Shown piece by piece: positions 7,269 to 16,405 of a stretch of 64,000 nucleotides of DNA. The notes below the pieces were generated by a model that saw nothing but the letters and a program-made list of their open reading frames with translations, had not been told where the DNA came from and did no database searches. The stretch is from positions 4,233,001 to 4,297,000 of the forward strand of contig NZ_PZZM01000001.1 in the NCBI RefSeq assembly GCF_003046175.1. The letters run 5' to 3'. Origin of the DNA: Bosea sp. 124. GTDB taxonomy: Bacteria > Pseudomonadota > Alphaproteobacteria > Rhizobiales > Beijerinckiaceae. A program made the translations under genes and the position numbers. Every line of letters starts with the position of its first letter. Within the stretch, counting starts at the first letter, position 1.

Positions 7269-8942
7269 TCAGTTCTCATGGGTCATGATGTCGCGATCCT
7301 TGGTCTCGGGCACGAACAGCAGGCCGATGACGAATGTCGCGAGGGCGAAGATGATCGGGTACCAGAGACCGTAGAAAATGTCGCCGGTGCCAGCGACCAT
7401 CGCGAACGCGGTCGCCGGGAGGAGGCCGCCGAACCAGCCGTTGCCGATATGGTAGGGCAGCGACATGCCGGTGTAGCGAATCCGCGTCGGGAACAGTTCG
7501 ACGAGCGCCGCAGCGACCGGCCCGTAGACCATTGTGACGTAGATGATCAGCACGGTCAGGATCGCGATGACCGTCAGCGACTGTCCGCCGAAGAGCGCAC
7601 CGAAGAAGCCGGTCTTGACGATGCGGGCATCGCCGGGAGCCGGGTATCCGGCCGCGACCGCTTCCCTGGCGACCGTCGCGGCGAAGGTCGCGTCGATGGC
7701 GAGTTCCTTGCCGTTGACCGTCACCTTGGCGGGGGTCGCGGCGGGGGCCGGCGCCTGGGTGTAGACGATGGCCTGCGTCGCCAGCGTGCGGCGGGCGATG
7801 TCGCACGGGGCGGTGAAGGTGCGGATGCCGACCGGATCGAAGACCGAGCCGCAGGTGGCGGGATCGGCGACGACCTGGACCTTGACGTTCTCATGCGCGG
7901 CCGCGAGGCCGGGATTGGCGGCGCGGGTGAGGGCTCCGAAGAGCGGGAAATAGGTCAGCGCCGCGATCAGGCAGCCGGCCAGGATGACGGGCTTGCGGCC
8001 GATCTTGTCCGAGAGCGAGCCGAAGAAGATGAAGCCACCCGTTCCGATGATCAGCGCCCAGGCGATCAGCACGTTGGCCGAGTAGAGATCGACCTTTAGG
8101 ATGCTCTGGATGAAGAACAGCGCGTAGAACTGGCCAGTGTACCAGACGACGGCCTGGCCCATGGTGAGGCCGAACAGCGCGATCAGCGCGATCCTGGCGT
8201 TCTTCCACTGGCCGAAAGCCTCGGTCAGCGGCGCCTTGGAGCCGGTGCCCTCTTCCTTCATCTTCTGGAAGGCGGGGGATTCCTGCATCTGGAGACGAAT
8301 CCAGACCGAGACGCCGAGCAGGAAGATCGAGAGCAGGAACGGGATGCGCCAGCCCCAGGCGGCGAAGTCTGCCTCGCCCATGTTGACGCGGATGACCAGG
8401 ATGACGATCAGCGAAAGCAGCAGGCCAAGCGTCGCCGTGGTCTGGATCCAGGAGGTGTAGAAGCCGCGACGGCCGGGAGGCGCGTGCTCGGCCACATAGA
8501 CCGCCGCGCCGCCATATTCGCCGCCGAGCGCGAGGCCCTGAAGCATGCGCAACGCGATCAGGATGACCGGGGCGGCCCAGCCGATCGAGTTGTAACCGGG
8601 CAGCAGGCCGACCAGGAAGGTCGAGGCGCCCATGATCACGATCGTGACCAGGAAGGTGTATTTGCGGCCGATCAGGTCACCCAGGCGACCGAAGAACAGC
8701 GCGCCGAAGGGACGGACCAGGAAGCCGGCGGCGAAGGCGAGCAGTGCGAAGATGGCGCGGGTGTTGGCGTCGAAGGCCGAGAAGAAGTGGGCGCCGATCA
8801 TCACGGCCAGCGAGCCGTAAAGATAGAAATCGTACCACTCGAACACAGTGCCGAGCGAGGATGCGAGAATGACGCGCTTTTCTTCTCTGGTCATGGGGCG
8901 CGGCGCGGTCTTCGCCCCCGTTGCGTTTGCTGCCATGCTCAT
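7269..8942 (-). CDS. MFS transporter, metabolite:H+ symporter (MHS) type
   Basis: A 557-residue inner-membrane transporter with 12 predicted helices. The loop after helix 2 (FGRLGDLIGRKYTF) is the classical MFS motif, and SLGTVFEWYDFYLYG in helix 1 is the MHS-family signature (proline/betaine, shikimate, dicarboxylate symporters). LSDKIGRKPVIL repeats the motif in the second half. Unusually, about 100 hydrophilic residues are inserted in the second half, between helices (about residues 330-430), with two Cys (TCGSVFDP and APCDIA). I use ATG 8942 because a GGGGAGA site precedes it; ATG 8936 is an alternative. The substrate is unknown. Confidence 0.88.
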   Translation of the reverse strand: MSMAANATGAKTAPRPMTREEKRVILASSLGTVFEWYDFYLYGSLAVMIGAHFFSAFDANTRAIFALLAFAAGFLVRPFGALFFGRLGDLIGRKYTFLVTIVIMGASTFLVGLLPGYNSIGWAAPVILIALRMLQGLALGGEYGGAAVYVAEHAPPGRRGFYTSWIQTTATLGLLLSLIVILVIRVNMGEADFAAWGWRIPFLLSIFLLGVSVWIRLQMQESPAFQKMKEEGTGSKAPLTEAFGQWKNARIALIALFGLTMGQAVVWYTGQFYALFFIQSILKVDLYSANVLIAWALIIGTGGFIFFGSLSDKIGRKPVILAGCLIAALTYFPLFGALTRAANPGLAAAHENVKVQVVADPATCGSVFDPVGIRTFTAPCDIARRTLATQAIVYTQAPAPAATPAKVTVNGKELAIDATFAATVAREAVAAGYPAPGDARIVKTGFFGALFGGQSLTVIAILTVLIIYVTMVYGPVAAALVELFPTRIRYTGMSLPYHIGNGWFGGLLPATAFAMVAGTGDIFYGLWYPIIFALATFVIGLLFVPETKDRDIMTHEN

Positions 8943-9349
8943 GGCGTCGTCTCCCCTGCGATTGTCCCCGGCAGCGGGACGATCCTCGCTGCCTGTTGCC
9001 TGTCCCGTCTTCTGTCGATGGGATGCCAGCCGAGCCGGACGCGAAGCCGGGGCCCCGCAATGCCGTCTGGCGTAAAGCAATGCGCGGGGGAAGTTCGCTG
9101 CGCAATCAGGCACTTGGTCTTGCACACTTCGTTCTACGACTATCGGCGGATGCGGGCGCGGCGTCCTCGCGCGAGGCTTTGCGGACGACCGGGCTGACGC
9201 CAGGGGCGGCAGCGCTGTCCGCCGGCGTCGCCCTGCCGAGCACTTGCGAGGTGGCCTGGCAGGGCGGGCCGCCCACGCTTCCCAAGCCGCGCAATCCGCC
9301 TATAGTCTGCCCCCGGAGGCCTGTGGATGCGGATGAGGAGGAGCGCCGA
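8943..9349. other. Intergenic region between divergent genes, nothing recognised
   Basis: About 400 bp separates the minus-strand MFS gene from a plus-strand secreted protein. A TATAGT hexamer at 9301-9306 could be the -10 of the plus-strand gene, but its -35 partner is weak. No RNA gene, repeat or conserved coding frame is apparent. Confidence 0.4.
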
Positions 9350-9889
9350 ATGTCGTGCGCCAGAACGTTTCGCCTTGGCCTGCTGCTGACGGCGCTGCTC
9401 GCGCCCATGGCTGTGGCCGAAGCTGCCGGTCCGGGAGCCGCGCGCGTCGCCGTAGTGCCGAAATCGCTGGGCCCTGCCGCGTCGAATCTTCACCACCGGA
9501 GCGTCCGGACGGCTGCCGTCCGTCATGCCTGGGTTCGCGCTCCCGGGGAGCGCCACTGGCGCCGCTCCGGACGCGGTCTTTTCACCTCGGCCGGCTATCT
9601 CGGACCCTGGATCGATCCTGCCGCCGGCCGTTCATGGCATGAGCGCGGCAGTGACGGCGATGACCGGCAGCAGGCGATCGACCACAACTCGTTCGAGTCC
9701 ATGCCGGTGCGGATGGGCATTCTGCGCGCCCCGACGCCGCAGCCGACGATCTATCGGCTCGAGGGGCGCCGCGACCGACCGGCGACGCGCGTCATCCGGA
9801 TCAGCGATCCGGAGCCTTCGCAGGGGCGGCGCAGCCGCTTCGCCCATGCCGAGACCGGGGCGCTGCTGCTGACCGTGCCGGGCCGCTGA
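9350..9889 (+). CDS. Secreted hypothetical protein
   Basis: A 179-residue protein with an N-terminal signal peptide: basic start, hydrophobic stretch LGLLLTALLAPMAVAEAA (about residues 9-26) and a likely cleavage after AEA. The mature part is very Arg/Pro-rich, with many short polar stretches and no membrane segment or recognisable domain. An AGGAGG-type site lies about 8 bp before the ATG. It stands alone and converges with rlmB, their stops being 7 bp apart. Function unknown. Confidence 0.65.
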   Translation: MSCARTFRLGLLLTALLAPMAVAEAAGPGAARVAVVPKSLGPAASNLHHRSVRTAAVRHAWVRAPGERHWRRSGRGLFTSAGYLGPWIDPAAGRSWHERGSDGDDRQQAIDHNSFESMPVRMGILRAPTPQPTIYRLEGRRDRPATRVIRISDPEPSQGRRSRFAHAETGALLLTVPGR

Positions 9890-9896
9890 GACGCGG

Positions 9897-10730
9897 TCAG
9901 CGCCGACGGCTTGCGGCGTAGAGCGCGATCGCGGTCGCATTCGAGACGTTGAGGCTGGTGATGGTGCCCGGCACCTCCAGCCGCGCGACCTGGTCGCAGA
10001 GTTCACGCGAGCGCTGGCGCAGCCCCTTGCCCTCGGCGCCCATCACCATGACCAGCGGCCGGGTGAGGGTGACGTCGTCGAAGGCGACGTCACCGTCCGA
10101 ATCGAAGCCGATGCGCTGGAAGCCGCGCTTGCCGAGCTGGTCGAGCGCGTCGCCGAGATTGCGCACGGCGATCAGCGGCACATGCTCGAGCGCGCCCGAG
10201 GCGGATTTCGCCAGCACGCCGGTCGCGGCGGGCGAGTGCCGGATGGTGACGATCACCGCGGCCGCGGCGAAGGCAGCGGCCGAGCGCAGGATGGCACCGA
10301 CATTGTGGGGGTCGGTGATCTGGTCGAGCGCCAGCACCACCGCATCGTCGGGCAGGCTGTCGAGATCGGGCGAGGGCAGGGGGTCGCAGACGAGATAGAG
10401 GCCCTGATGAACCGAATCGGGCGTCAGCAGCCGGTCAATCTCGGACGGGCGCACGATCTCGGGCTGCAGCGGCAGTTCGCCGATCTCCTCCTGAAGCCGC
10501 TTCAGCGCGTTTTCGGTGGCGAGCAGGCGGCGATGGCGCCGCTTGGGGTTGCGCAGCGCCTCGATCACGGGATGGACGCCGTAGAGAACGGCTTCGTCGA
10601 TGTCGCCGGGGCGATGGTGCAATGTGCCGTCGGCGCGTCGCGGGCTGGTTTGGCGCGGGCTGTCCCCATGCGGGCCCTTGTGGCGCGGCCGATCGCTTCG
10701 GTCCGGCTTGGGTCGAAACGGCGCAGGCAT
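9897..10730 (-). CDS. rlmB: 23S rRNA (guanosine-2'-O-)-methyltransferase RlmB/TrmH family
   Basis: A 277-residue SPOUT methyltransferase. A disordered basic N-terminus (about residues 1-40) is followed by the RNA-binding substrate domain (YGVHPVIEALRNPKRR) and the knotted catalytic domain with DPHNVGAILRSAAAF (about 150-165) and the C-terminal knot motif VPGTITSLNVSNATAIALY. RlmB modifies G2251 in the P-loop of 23S rRNA. Start chosen at MPAPFRPKP with a GGAGA site; further upstream codons look non-coding. TrmH-family paralogues cannot be fully excluded. Confidence 0.9.
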   Translation of the reverse strand: MPAPFRPKPDRSDRPRHKGPHGDSPRQTSPRRADGTLHHRPGDIDEAVLYGVHPVIEALRNPKRRHRRLLATENALKRLQEEIGELPLQPEIVRPSEIDRLLTPDSVHQGLYLVCDPLPSPDLDSLPDDAVVLALDQITDPHNVGAILRSAAAFAAAAVIVTIRHSPAATGVLAKSASGALEHVPLIAVRNLGDALDQLGKRGFQRIGFDSDGDVAFDDVTLTRPLVMVMGAEGKGLRQRSRELCDQVARLEVPGTITSLNVSNATAIALYAASRRR

Positions 10731-10841
10731 GGGGTTTCTCCTCGGTCGCTGACGCATGCCCTGACATGACAACCCCGGCTTGACCAGCATGGAATTGCCG
10801 GGACGAGGCGCAATGCCCATGGGGCAGGAGGCTTTTTGCCG

Positions 10842-10870
10842 TTGACAGGGCGCGGCCCCGTCACCATAAG
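10842..10870 (+). promoter_or_regulatory. Sigma-70-type promoter for tRNA-Tyr
   Basis: A perfect -35 TTGACA (10842-10847) is separated by 17 bp from CATAAG (10865-10870). The predicted start at about 10877 is some 65 bp before tRNA-Tyr, the only plus-strand gene downstream. Confidence 0.65.
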
Positions 10871-10943
10871 TCCGGCCGCGCCTGTCGCCGTCACGCAAGT
10901 GACACGGGAGATCGCCTGCGGCCTGGCCGCAAGCGGCGCGGGC

Positions 10944-11028
10944 GGGGGAATGTCCCGAGCGGCAAAGGGGGCGGACTGTAAATCCGCTGGCTATGCCTTC
11001 GCAGGTTCGAGTCCTGCTTCCCCCACCA
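10944..11028 (+). tRNA. tRNA-Tyr (anticodon GTA)
   Basis: A class II tRNA with acceptor GGGGGAA paired to TTCCCCC, anticodon loop CTGTAAA giving GTA (Tyr), a long variable arm and the T-arm GGTTCGAGTCC. The 3' CCA is encoded at 11026-11028, and a short T run (11032-11036) follows that may help stop transcription. Confidence 0.95.
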
Positions 11029-11070
11029 CCCTTTTTCTAAGTACCTGATTTCTCGTCGGAAACGGCGCCG

Positions 11071-11101
11071 GTTCCCGCACCGGATGCCTCGGTGCGGGAA
11101 C
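11071..11101. repeat. Perfect 12-bp hairpin between tRNA-Tyr and hyuB
   Basis: Arms GTTCCCGCACCG (11071-11082) and CGGTGCGGGAAC (11090-11101) pair perfectly around a 7-nt loop. There is no T run on either side. It may work as a factor-assisted terminator for the converging tRNA-Tyr and hyuB transcripts, or be a mobile palindrome. Confidence 0.6.
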
Positions 11102-11228
11102 AGGCGTTCGATTCCGCCACCAGCAGGCTCTTTGCCTGGCGCGTCAGCGTCTCGCGGCTGCCATGCGGGCGTGGAAGACGGCCATCCTGCCCCGGGGTAT
11201 CTGAAAGGTCGACCGACCCGCAGGCGCC

Positions 11229-12920
11229 TCAGCCCGCGTAGCCGCAGATGCGGTCGTGCTCGCGTTTGGTGGCGCTGCGCTGGTCGACCGGGCCATATCC
11301 GCCGCCGCCGGAGGTTTCGAGTCTGATGATGTCGCCTTGCACGAGCGGCAGGTTGTTGATCTTCGAGCCGAGCGATTCCCGCGTTCCATTGCGGATCAGA
11401 TAGAGCTTGCCGGCCCGGCCCGGCTCGCCGCCCTCCAGCCCATAGGGCTGGAACTTGAAGCGCTCCAGATTGGCGGTGAAGACGGCAGCAGGGCTATCCA
11501 CCCGCCATTCGCGGAAAAGTCCGAGTCCGCCGCGATGGCGACCGGCGCCGCCCGACCCGTCGATCAGGCCGTAGCCCGTCACCGTCAGCGGCACATCGGC
11601 CTCGATCATCTCGATCGGGATCGAGGCATTGTTGTGCATGCCGTAGGAATAGGCGCTGAGCCCGTCCTGATCGTCATAGGCGCCGGTGCCGCCGATCTCG
11701 ATCTCGACGAGCACGCCGCGCTCGCCCTTCTCGCCGATGGTCTGGAAGGAGCAGACATAGGAGACGCCGTAATAGGCCGCCGGCACGCGCCCCGGCACGG
11801 CCTGGTGCAGGGCGCCGAACATCGTCGTCGCGAGCCGGTGCGCCACCGCGACGCGGTTGGCGACCGGGGCGGGGTGGGACGGGTTGACGATCAGCCCATC
11901 GGGCGCGATCACCGTGACCGGACGGTAGCAGCCGGCATTGGCCGGAATGTCCCGGTCGGCGATCGCCATCACCGCGTAGTAGACGGCCGAGCCCGAGGAG
12001 GCGAGCGTGGCGTTGATCGGTCCCGTCGCCTGCTTGCCGCAGCCGGAGAGATCGACCGTCATCTCCTCGCCCCGGACCTCGATCGCCGTATGAATGCGGA
12101 TCGGCTCGGGGACGATGCCGTCATCGTCGAGGAAATCCTCGAAGCTGTAGCGCCCGTCGGGGATGCGCCCGATCATGGCGCGCACCGCCCGCTCCGAGCC
12201 GTCGAGCAGGCGCCGGCAGACCTCGACGATGGTCGAGGGCCCGAAGCGCGCGGCGAGCCGCTGCATCGTGCCGTGCCCGACCGCGAGCGAGGCGAGTTGC
12301 GCCTGGAGGTCGCCCATCAGCATGTCCGGGCGGCGTACGTTCTGGCGCATCATCGCCAGCACGTCCTCGTTCATCACGCCGCCTCGCACCAGCTTGAGCG
12401 GCGGGATGCGCAGCCCTTCCTGGAAGATTTCGGTGGCGGTCGCGGCGTAGCTTCCGGCCGCCATGCCGCCCATGTCGAGATGGTGGCAGAGCGTGCCCAC
12501 GATCGCGATGCGCTGCCCCTCCGCATAGACCGGCCGATAGGCCAGGATGTCGGGGATGTGCTGGCCGCCGCAATAGGGGTCGTTGGTGATGACGACGTCG
12601 CCTTCCGCCCATCGGTCGAGGGGGAGGAAGTCGCGGACGATGGTGAGCAGGCCCGCGCTCATCGAGTTGAGATGGCCGGGGATGCGGGCCGACTGGGCGA
12701 TGTTGTAGCCGTCACGGTCGAACACGGCGGTGGAGTAGTCGAGCATCTCGCGCACGATAGTCGAACGGCTGGTGCGCCACACCGTCACGTCCATTTCGGC
12801 GGCGGTGGCGGTGAAGGCGTTGCGCAGCACCTCGATCGTGACGGGGCCGAGTTCCGGGGGCGTGGCGAGGCTTGGCAGGGGAGAGCGCGGCATGGGAGAG
12901 CGCGGCATGGAGGCTGTCAT
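11229..12920 (-). CDS. hyuB: Hydantoinase B/oxoprolinase subunit
   Basis: A 563-residue protein covering the whole HyuB family length. Signature stretches are REMLDYSTAVFDRDG (about residue 60) and GDVVITNDPYCGGQHIPDI (about 115-133), plus a Gly-rich C-terminus (GGAGRHRGGLGL). With HyuA it forms ATP-dependent N-methylhydantoinase, 5-oxoprolinase or acetone/acetophenone-carboxylase-type complexes; the substrate is not determined. Start at ATG 12920 with a GGGAGA site, 14 bp after hyuA. Its N-terminus holds a tandem 15-bp duplication (MPRSP twice). The TRAP genes just upstream on the same strand probably import the substrate. Confidence 0.9.
   Translation of the reverse strand: MTASMPRSPMPRSPLPSLATPPELGPVTIEVLRNAFTATAAEMDVTVWRTSRSTIVREMLDYSTAVFDRDGYNIAQSARIPGHLNSMSAGLLTIVRDFLPLDRWAEGDVVITNDPYCGGQHIPDILAYRPVYAEGQRIAIVGTLCHHLDMGGMAAGSYAATATEIFQEGLRIPPLKLVRGGVMNEDVLAMMRQNVRRPDMLMGDLQAQLASLAVGHGTMQRLAARFGPSTIVEVCRRLLDGSERAVRAMIGRIPDGRYSFEDFLDDDGIVPEPIRIHTAIEVRGEEMTVDLSGCGKQATGPINATLASSGSAVYYAVMAIADRDIPANAGCYRPVTVIAPDGLIVNPSHPAPVANRVAVAHRLATTMFGALHQAVPGRVPAAYYGVSYVCSFQTIGEKGERGVLVEIEIGGTGAYDDQDGLSAYSYGMHNNASIPIEMIEADVPLTVTGYGLIDGSGGAGRHRGGLGLFREWRVDSPAAVFTANLERFKFQPYGLEGGEPGRAGKLYLIRNGTRESLGSKINNLPLVQGDIIRLETSGGGGYGPVDQRSATKREHDRICGYAG
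12879..12908 (-). repeat. Tandem 15-bp repeat inside the hyuB N-terminus
   Basis: Two exact copies of GGGAGAGCGCGGCAT (plus-strand reading) at 12879-12893 and 12894-12908 encode MPRSP twice. Each copy brings an ATG, so the repeat also duplicates possible start codons. Confidence 0.85.
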
Positions 12921-12934
12921 CGTTTGTCTCCCGG

Positions 12935-14986
12935 TCAGTTCTTGCGGGCGATCAGGGTGCCCATCGGGCCGGGCGCGCAGGCCCATCCGGCGGTGAGCAG
13001 GATCGTGGTGTATTCCTCCTCGACCAGCGCGGGCCCGGCGATCTCGCTGGCGAGCGCGCTGCGCCGGAACACGGCGACGTCGCTCCATTCGCCATCGAGC
13101 AGGACGGGGCGCGTTTCCATTGCCTGCGAGGATCCCGAGTCGGCGGCCGGTGCGGTGTCGGCCGTTCCGCCCGCGAGCACGCCGACGGCGGCAAGCCGCA
13201 ACGCCACCATCTCGACCGGCGCGTTCGCGTCGGCATAGGAGAAGCGCTGTGCGTGGCCCTCGTGGAAATCGGCGATGACGCGGGCGAGCGCCTCTGGTGT
13301 GGCCTCGGCCTCCGGCCAGGGCACGACGAGTTCCGAGGCCTGCCCCTTGTAGCGAAGGTCCGCCGAGACCGCGTAGCGGCGCGCCTCGGCGGGCATGCCG
13401 TCCTCGGTCAGAAGCGCCTCTCCCTGAGCCCGAAGCTCGGCGAGCATGGCGGCGATCTGGGGAAGACTGGCGGCGGTCGCGGGCATGATGCGGCTGCGCG
13501 CGAGGTCATGCACGATGTCGGAATACAGGATGCCATAGGCCGAGAAGGTCGAGGCGTCGGCGGGGAACACGACCTCGGACACGCCGAGTTCCTCCGCGAC
13601 CGGAATGGCATGCAGGCCGCCGGCGCCGCCGAAGGAGACGAGGCTGAAATCGCGCGGATCGAGCCCCTTTTCGAACAGGCTGAGGCGCGCGGCTGCGGCG
13701 AGGCTGGTGTTGGTCACGGTCATCATGCCGTCGACCGCCTCGGTCATCGACAGCCCGAGCGGTTCGCCGACCCTGGTCTCGATGGCGCTGCGGGCGCGGT
13801 CGAGATCGAGCGCCATCGCGCCACCGAGAAAGTAACGCGGGTCGAGGCGGCCCATGACGAGGTTGGCGTCGGTGACGGTCGGCTCCGTGCCGCCGCGGTT
13901 GTAACAGACCGGGCCTGGGCGCGAGCCGGCGCTGCGGGGGCCGACCCGCAGGCGCCCGGCCTCGTCGATCGAGGCGATCGAGCCGCCGCCCGAGCCGATG
14001 GTCCGGATCTCGATCATGGGCAGGCGCACGGGCAGTTCATCGATTTCGCCTTGCGTCATCTGGGTCACCGTTCCGTCGCGGACCACGCAGACGTCGAAGC
14101 TGGTGCCACCCATGTCGACGCCGAGCAGGTTCGGCCGCTCCAGCGCCTGCGCCATGCGCAAGGTGGCGAGCGCTCCGCCCGAGGGGCCGGAGAGCAGCAG
14201 CCTCGCTGGCTGGCGCTTGGCGACCTCGGCGCTGCAGACACCGCCGTTGGACTGGACGAGCAGGAGCCGTCCAACGATGCCGGCCTCCGCGAGACGGGTC
14301 TTCAGCCGGTCGAGGTAGTGGCCGACGACCGGCAGCAGCAGGGCGTTGAGCACTGTGGTCGAGGTCCGCTCGAACTCGCGGATTTCCGGGCTGATGTCGG
14401 AGGATAACGAGACGGGGATGGCCGGGAAGCGCTGTTCCAGCCAGGTGGCCAGCGCCTTTTCGTGCGCGTCGTTGCGATAGGCATTGAGGAGCGAGACCGC
14501 GATGCTGCCGGGCTGCGCCGCGGCGATCTTTCCCGCCAGCGACTCGAGGGTCGCGGGGGCCAGCGGCGTCTCGACCGTGCCGTCCGCCCGCATGCGCTCG
14601 GCCACGCCGAAGCGCCGGTCGCGCCGGATCAGCGGCTCCTGCCGCTTCTGGCGGGCACTGTAGATGTCGCGCCGGTTGTGCCGGCCGATCTCGAGCACAT
14701 CCTCGAAGCCAGCCGTCGTGATCAGCACGCCCGGGGCGAATTTGCGCTCAAGCACCGCGTTGGTGGCGATGGTCGTACCGTGGAGGAGGATGCGGATGTC
14801 GGGCAGCGCGAAGCCGAAGCGCTCGCCCGCCTGTTTCAGGCCGGTGAGCAGGCCGATGGAGGGGTCTTCCGGCGTCGTCGGCGTCTTCAGGCTGGCAAGC
14901 GCGCCAGTGGTCTCGTTCAGGATCTGGAGATCGGTGAAGGTACCACCGATGTCGATGCCGATGCGGATGAAGGGAGCGTCAGTCAC
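12935..14986 (-). CDS. hyuA: Hydantoinase A/oxoprolinase subunit
   Basis: About 683 residues. The N-terminal ASKHA-type nucleotide site is clear: RIGIDIGGTFTDLQ (about residues 7-20) and, in the second half, LGVDMGGTSFDVCVV (about 290). These are hallmarks of HyuA/oxoprolinase ATPase subunits. Two GTG starts are possible: 14986, preceded at 5 bp by GGAG, and 15004 without a ribosome site; I prefer 14986. It follows the TRAP permease gene and precedes hyuB by 14 bp, so the five genes dctP-dctQ-dctM-hyuA-hyuB look like one operon for import and hydrolysis of a cyclic amide or keto-acid. Confidence 0.9.
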   Translation of the reverse strand: MTDAPFIRIGIDIGGTFTDLQILNETTGALASLKTPTTPEDPSIGLLTGLKQAGERFGFALPDIRILLHGTTIATNAVLERKFAPGVLITTAGFEDVLEIGRHNRRDIYSARQKRQEPLIRRDRRFGVAERMRADGTVETPLAPATLESLAGKIAAAQPGSIAVSLLNAYRNDAHEKALATWLEQRFPAIPVSLSSDISPEIREFERTSTTVLNALLLPVVGHYLDRLKTRLAEAGIVGRLLLVQSNGGVCSAEVAKRQPARLLLSGPSGGALATLRMAQALERPNLLGVDMGGTSFDVCVVRDGTVTQMTQGEIDELPVRLPMIEIRTIGSGGGSIASIDEAGRLRVGPRSAGSRPGPVCYNRGGTEPTVTDANLVMGRLDPRYFLGGAMALDLDRARSAIETRVGEPLGLSMTEAVDGMMTVTNTSLAAAARLSLFEKGLDPRDFSLVSFGGAGGLHAIPVAEELGVSEVVFPADASTFSAYGILYSDIVHDLARSRIMPATAASLPQIAAMLAELRAQGEALLTEDGMPAEARRYAVSADLRYKGQASELVVPWPEAEATPEALARVIADFHEGHAQRFSYADANAPVEMVALRLAAVGVLAGGTADTAPAADSGSSQAMETRPVLLDGEWSDVAVFRRSALASEIAGPALVEEEYTTILLTAGWACAPGPMGTLIARKN

Positions 14987-15043
14987 AGTATCTCCGGTCG
15001 TCACGACGAACTGGGGAGGAATGGCGAGGAAAGGCGCGTGAGG

Positions 15044-16405
15044 TCAGCGCATCAGGGCCGGCAGCCAGAGCGCGGTGGCGGGCCAGATCATCAGCACGCC
15101 CACCGCCAGCAGATAGGCTGCGAGGAACGGCATGACGCCGGCGAACACGTCGGTGATGGGCCCGCCTTTGGGACGCATGCCCTGCAGCACGTACATGACC
15201 GTGCCGTCCGGCGGGCTGATCTGCGCGATCTCGACCAGCATGGTCACGATGACGCCGAACCAGATCGGGTCGTAGCCGAGGCCAACGACGATCGGGAACA
15301 CGACCGGCACCGTCGTGATGATCATGGAGAAACCCTCCATGAAAGTGCCGAGCGCGAAATACATGCCGACGATCGCGAGCATGATCGCCCAGGGCGGGAT
15401 CGGCAGGTTGGCGATCATGTCGGCTACGGCCTGTGGCACGTTGATGATCGTCAGCACGTAGTTCAGCAGGTAGGCACCCATGATGATGAGGCCGAGCAGG
15501 GCGGTGTTGCGGGCGGTCGTCAGCGCCGATGCGTGCATCATGGCGAAGGAGAGCCGCCGCTCGATCAGGGCGAAGAACGCGGCGCCGACGACGCCGAGCG
15601 CGGCCGCCTCCGTGGGGGTCGCGTAGCCCGCATAGATTGAACCCAGCACCAGCACGATCAGCACGAGCGTCGGCACGAGATCGCTAAGCGCCTTGAGCTT
15701 GACGATGAGGGGCAGGGGCGGCGGCTTGTCGAGCGGGTTGCGCAGGCCGTGGATCACGATGATCGCGACGAAGAAGGCCGTGACGATGACGCTGGGGATG
15801 ATTGCCGCGATGTAGAGCGCGCCGACCGAGGTTTCCGTGATCAGCCCGTAGACGATGAAGGTGATTCCGGGCGGGATCAGGTTGCCCATGGCGCCGCCGG
15901 CGGCGAGCGAGCCGAGCACCATGCGCGGGCTGTATTTCGTGCCCTCGAAATAGGGCAGGGCGACCGAGCCCATCGTCGCGGCGGTGGCGACCGAGGAGCC
16001 GGAAATCGCGGAGAACAGCGCGCAGGCCGCGATGTTGGTATGCAGCAGCCCGCCGGGCAGCCGGTTCAGCCAGACGTTCAGCGCCTTGTAGAGCCGCTCC
16101 GAGAGGCCGGCGCGCAGCAGGATCTCGCCCATCAGCAGGAAGAGCGGCACGGCGATCAGCACGAAATTGCTCGATGGCCCCCAGAAGGTCTGGCCGGCGA
16201 AGGCCCAGAACGGCCGGTCGGAGAACATCAGCCCGGTCAGGACCGCAAGAATGCCGAGCACCGCGGCGATGTGCACGCCGGCGCCGAAGAACACGACGAA
16301 GACCGCGACCAGCGCGAGAATCTCCGCGATCGGCAGCGCCTGGCCGCCGGAGGCCGCGAAGAAGACCAGGCCGAGCAGGCCGAGCAGGAAGGCGATCGCG
16401 ATCAT
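15044..16405 (-). CDS. TRAP transporter large permease (DctM/SiaM type)
   Basis: A 453-residue membrane protein of roughly 12-13 helices, the ion-coupled transport subunit of a tripartite ATP-independent periplasmic transporter. LLMGEILLRAGLSERLYKAL and ALFSAISGSSVATAATMGSV are well-known DctM signatures. Its ATG overlaps the stop of the small permease gene by 4 bp, so the two are translationally coupled. Uptake is driven by the Na+ gradient in characterised members. The linked hydantoinase genes suggest the solute, but do not name it. Confidence 0.93.
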   Translation of the reverse strand: MIAIAFLLGLLGLVFFAASGGQALPIAEILALVAVFVVFFGAGVHIAAVLGILAVLTGLMFSDRPFWAFAGQTFWGPSSNFVLIAVPLFLLMGEILLRAGLSERLYKALNVWLNRLPGGLLHTNIAACALFSAISGSSVATAATMGSVALPYFEGTKYSPRMVLGSLAAGGAMGNLIPPGITFIVYGLITETSVGALYIAAIIPSVIVTAFFVAIIVIHGLRNPLDKPPPLPLIVKLKALSDLVPTLVLIVLVLGSIYAGYATPTEAAALGVVGAAFFALIERRLSFAMMHASALTTARNTALLGLIIMGAYLLNYVLTIINVPQAVADMIANLPIPPWAIMLAIVGMYFALGTFMEGFSMIITTVPVVFPIVVGLGYDPIWFGVIVTMLVEIAQISPPDGTVMYVLQGMRPKGGPITDVFAGVMPFLAAYLLAVGVLMIWPATALWLPALMR

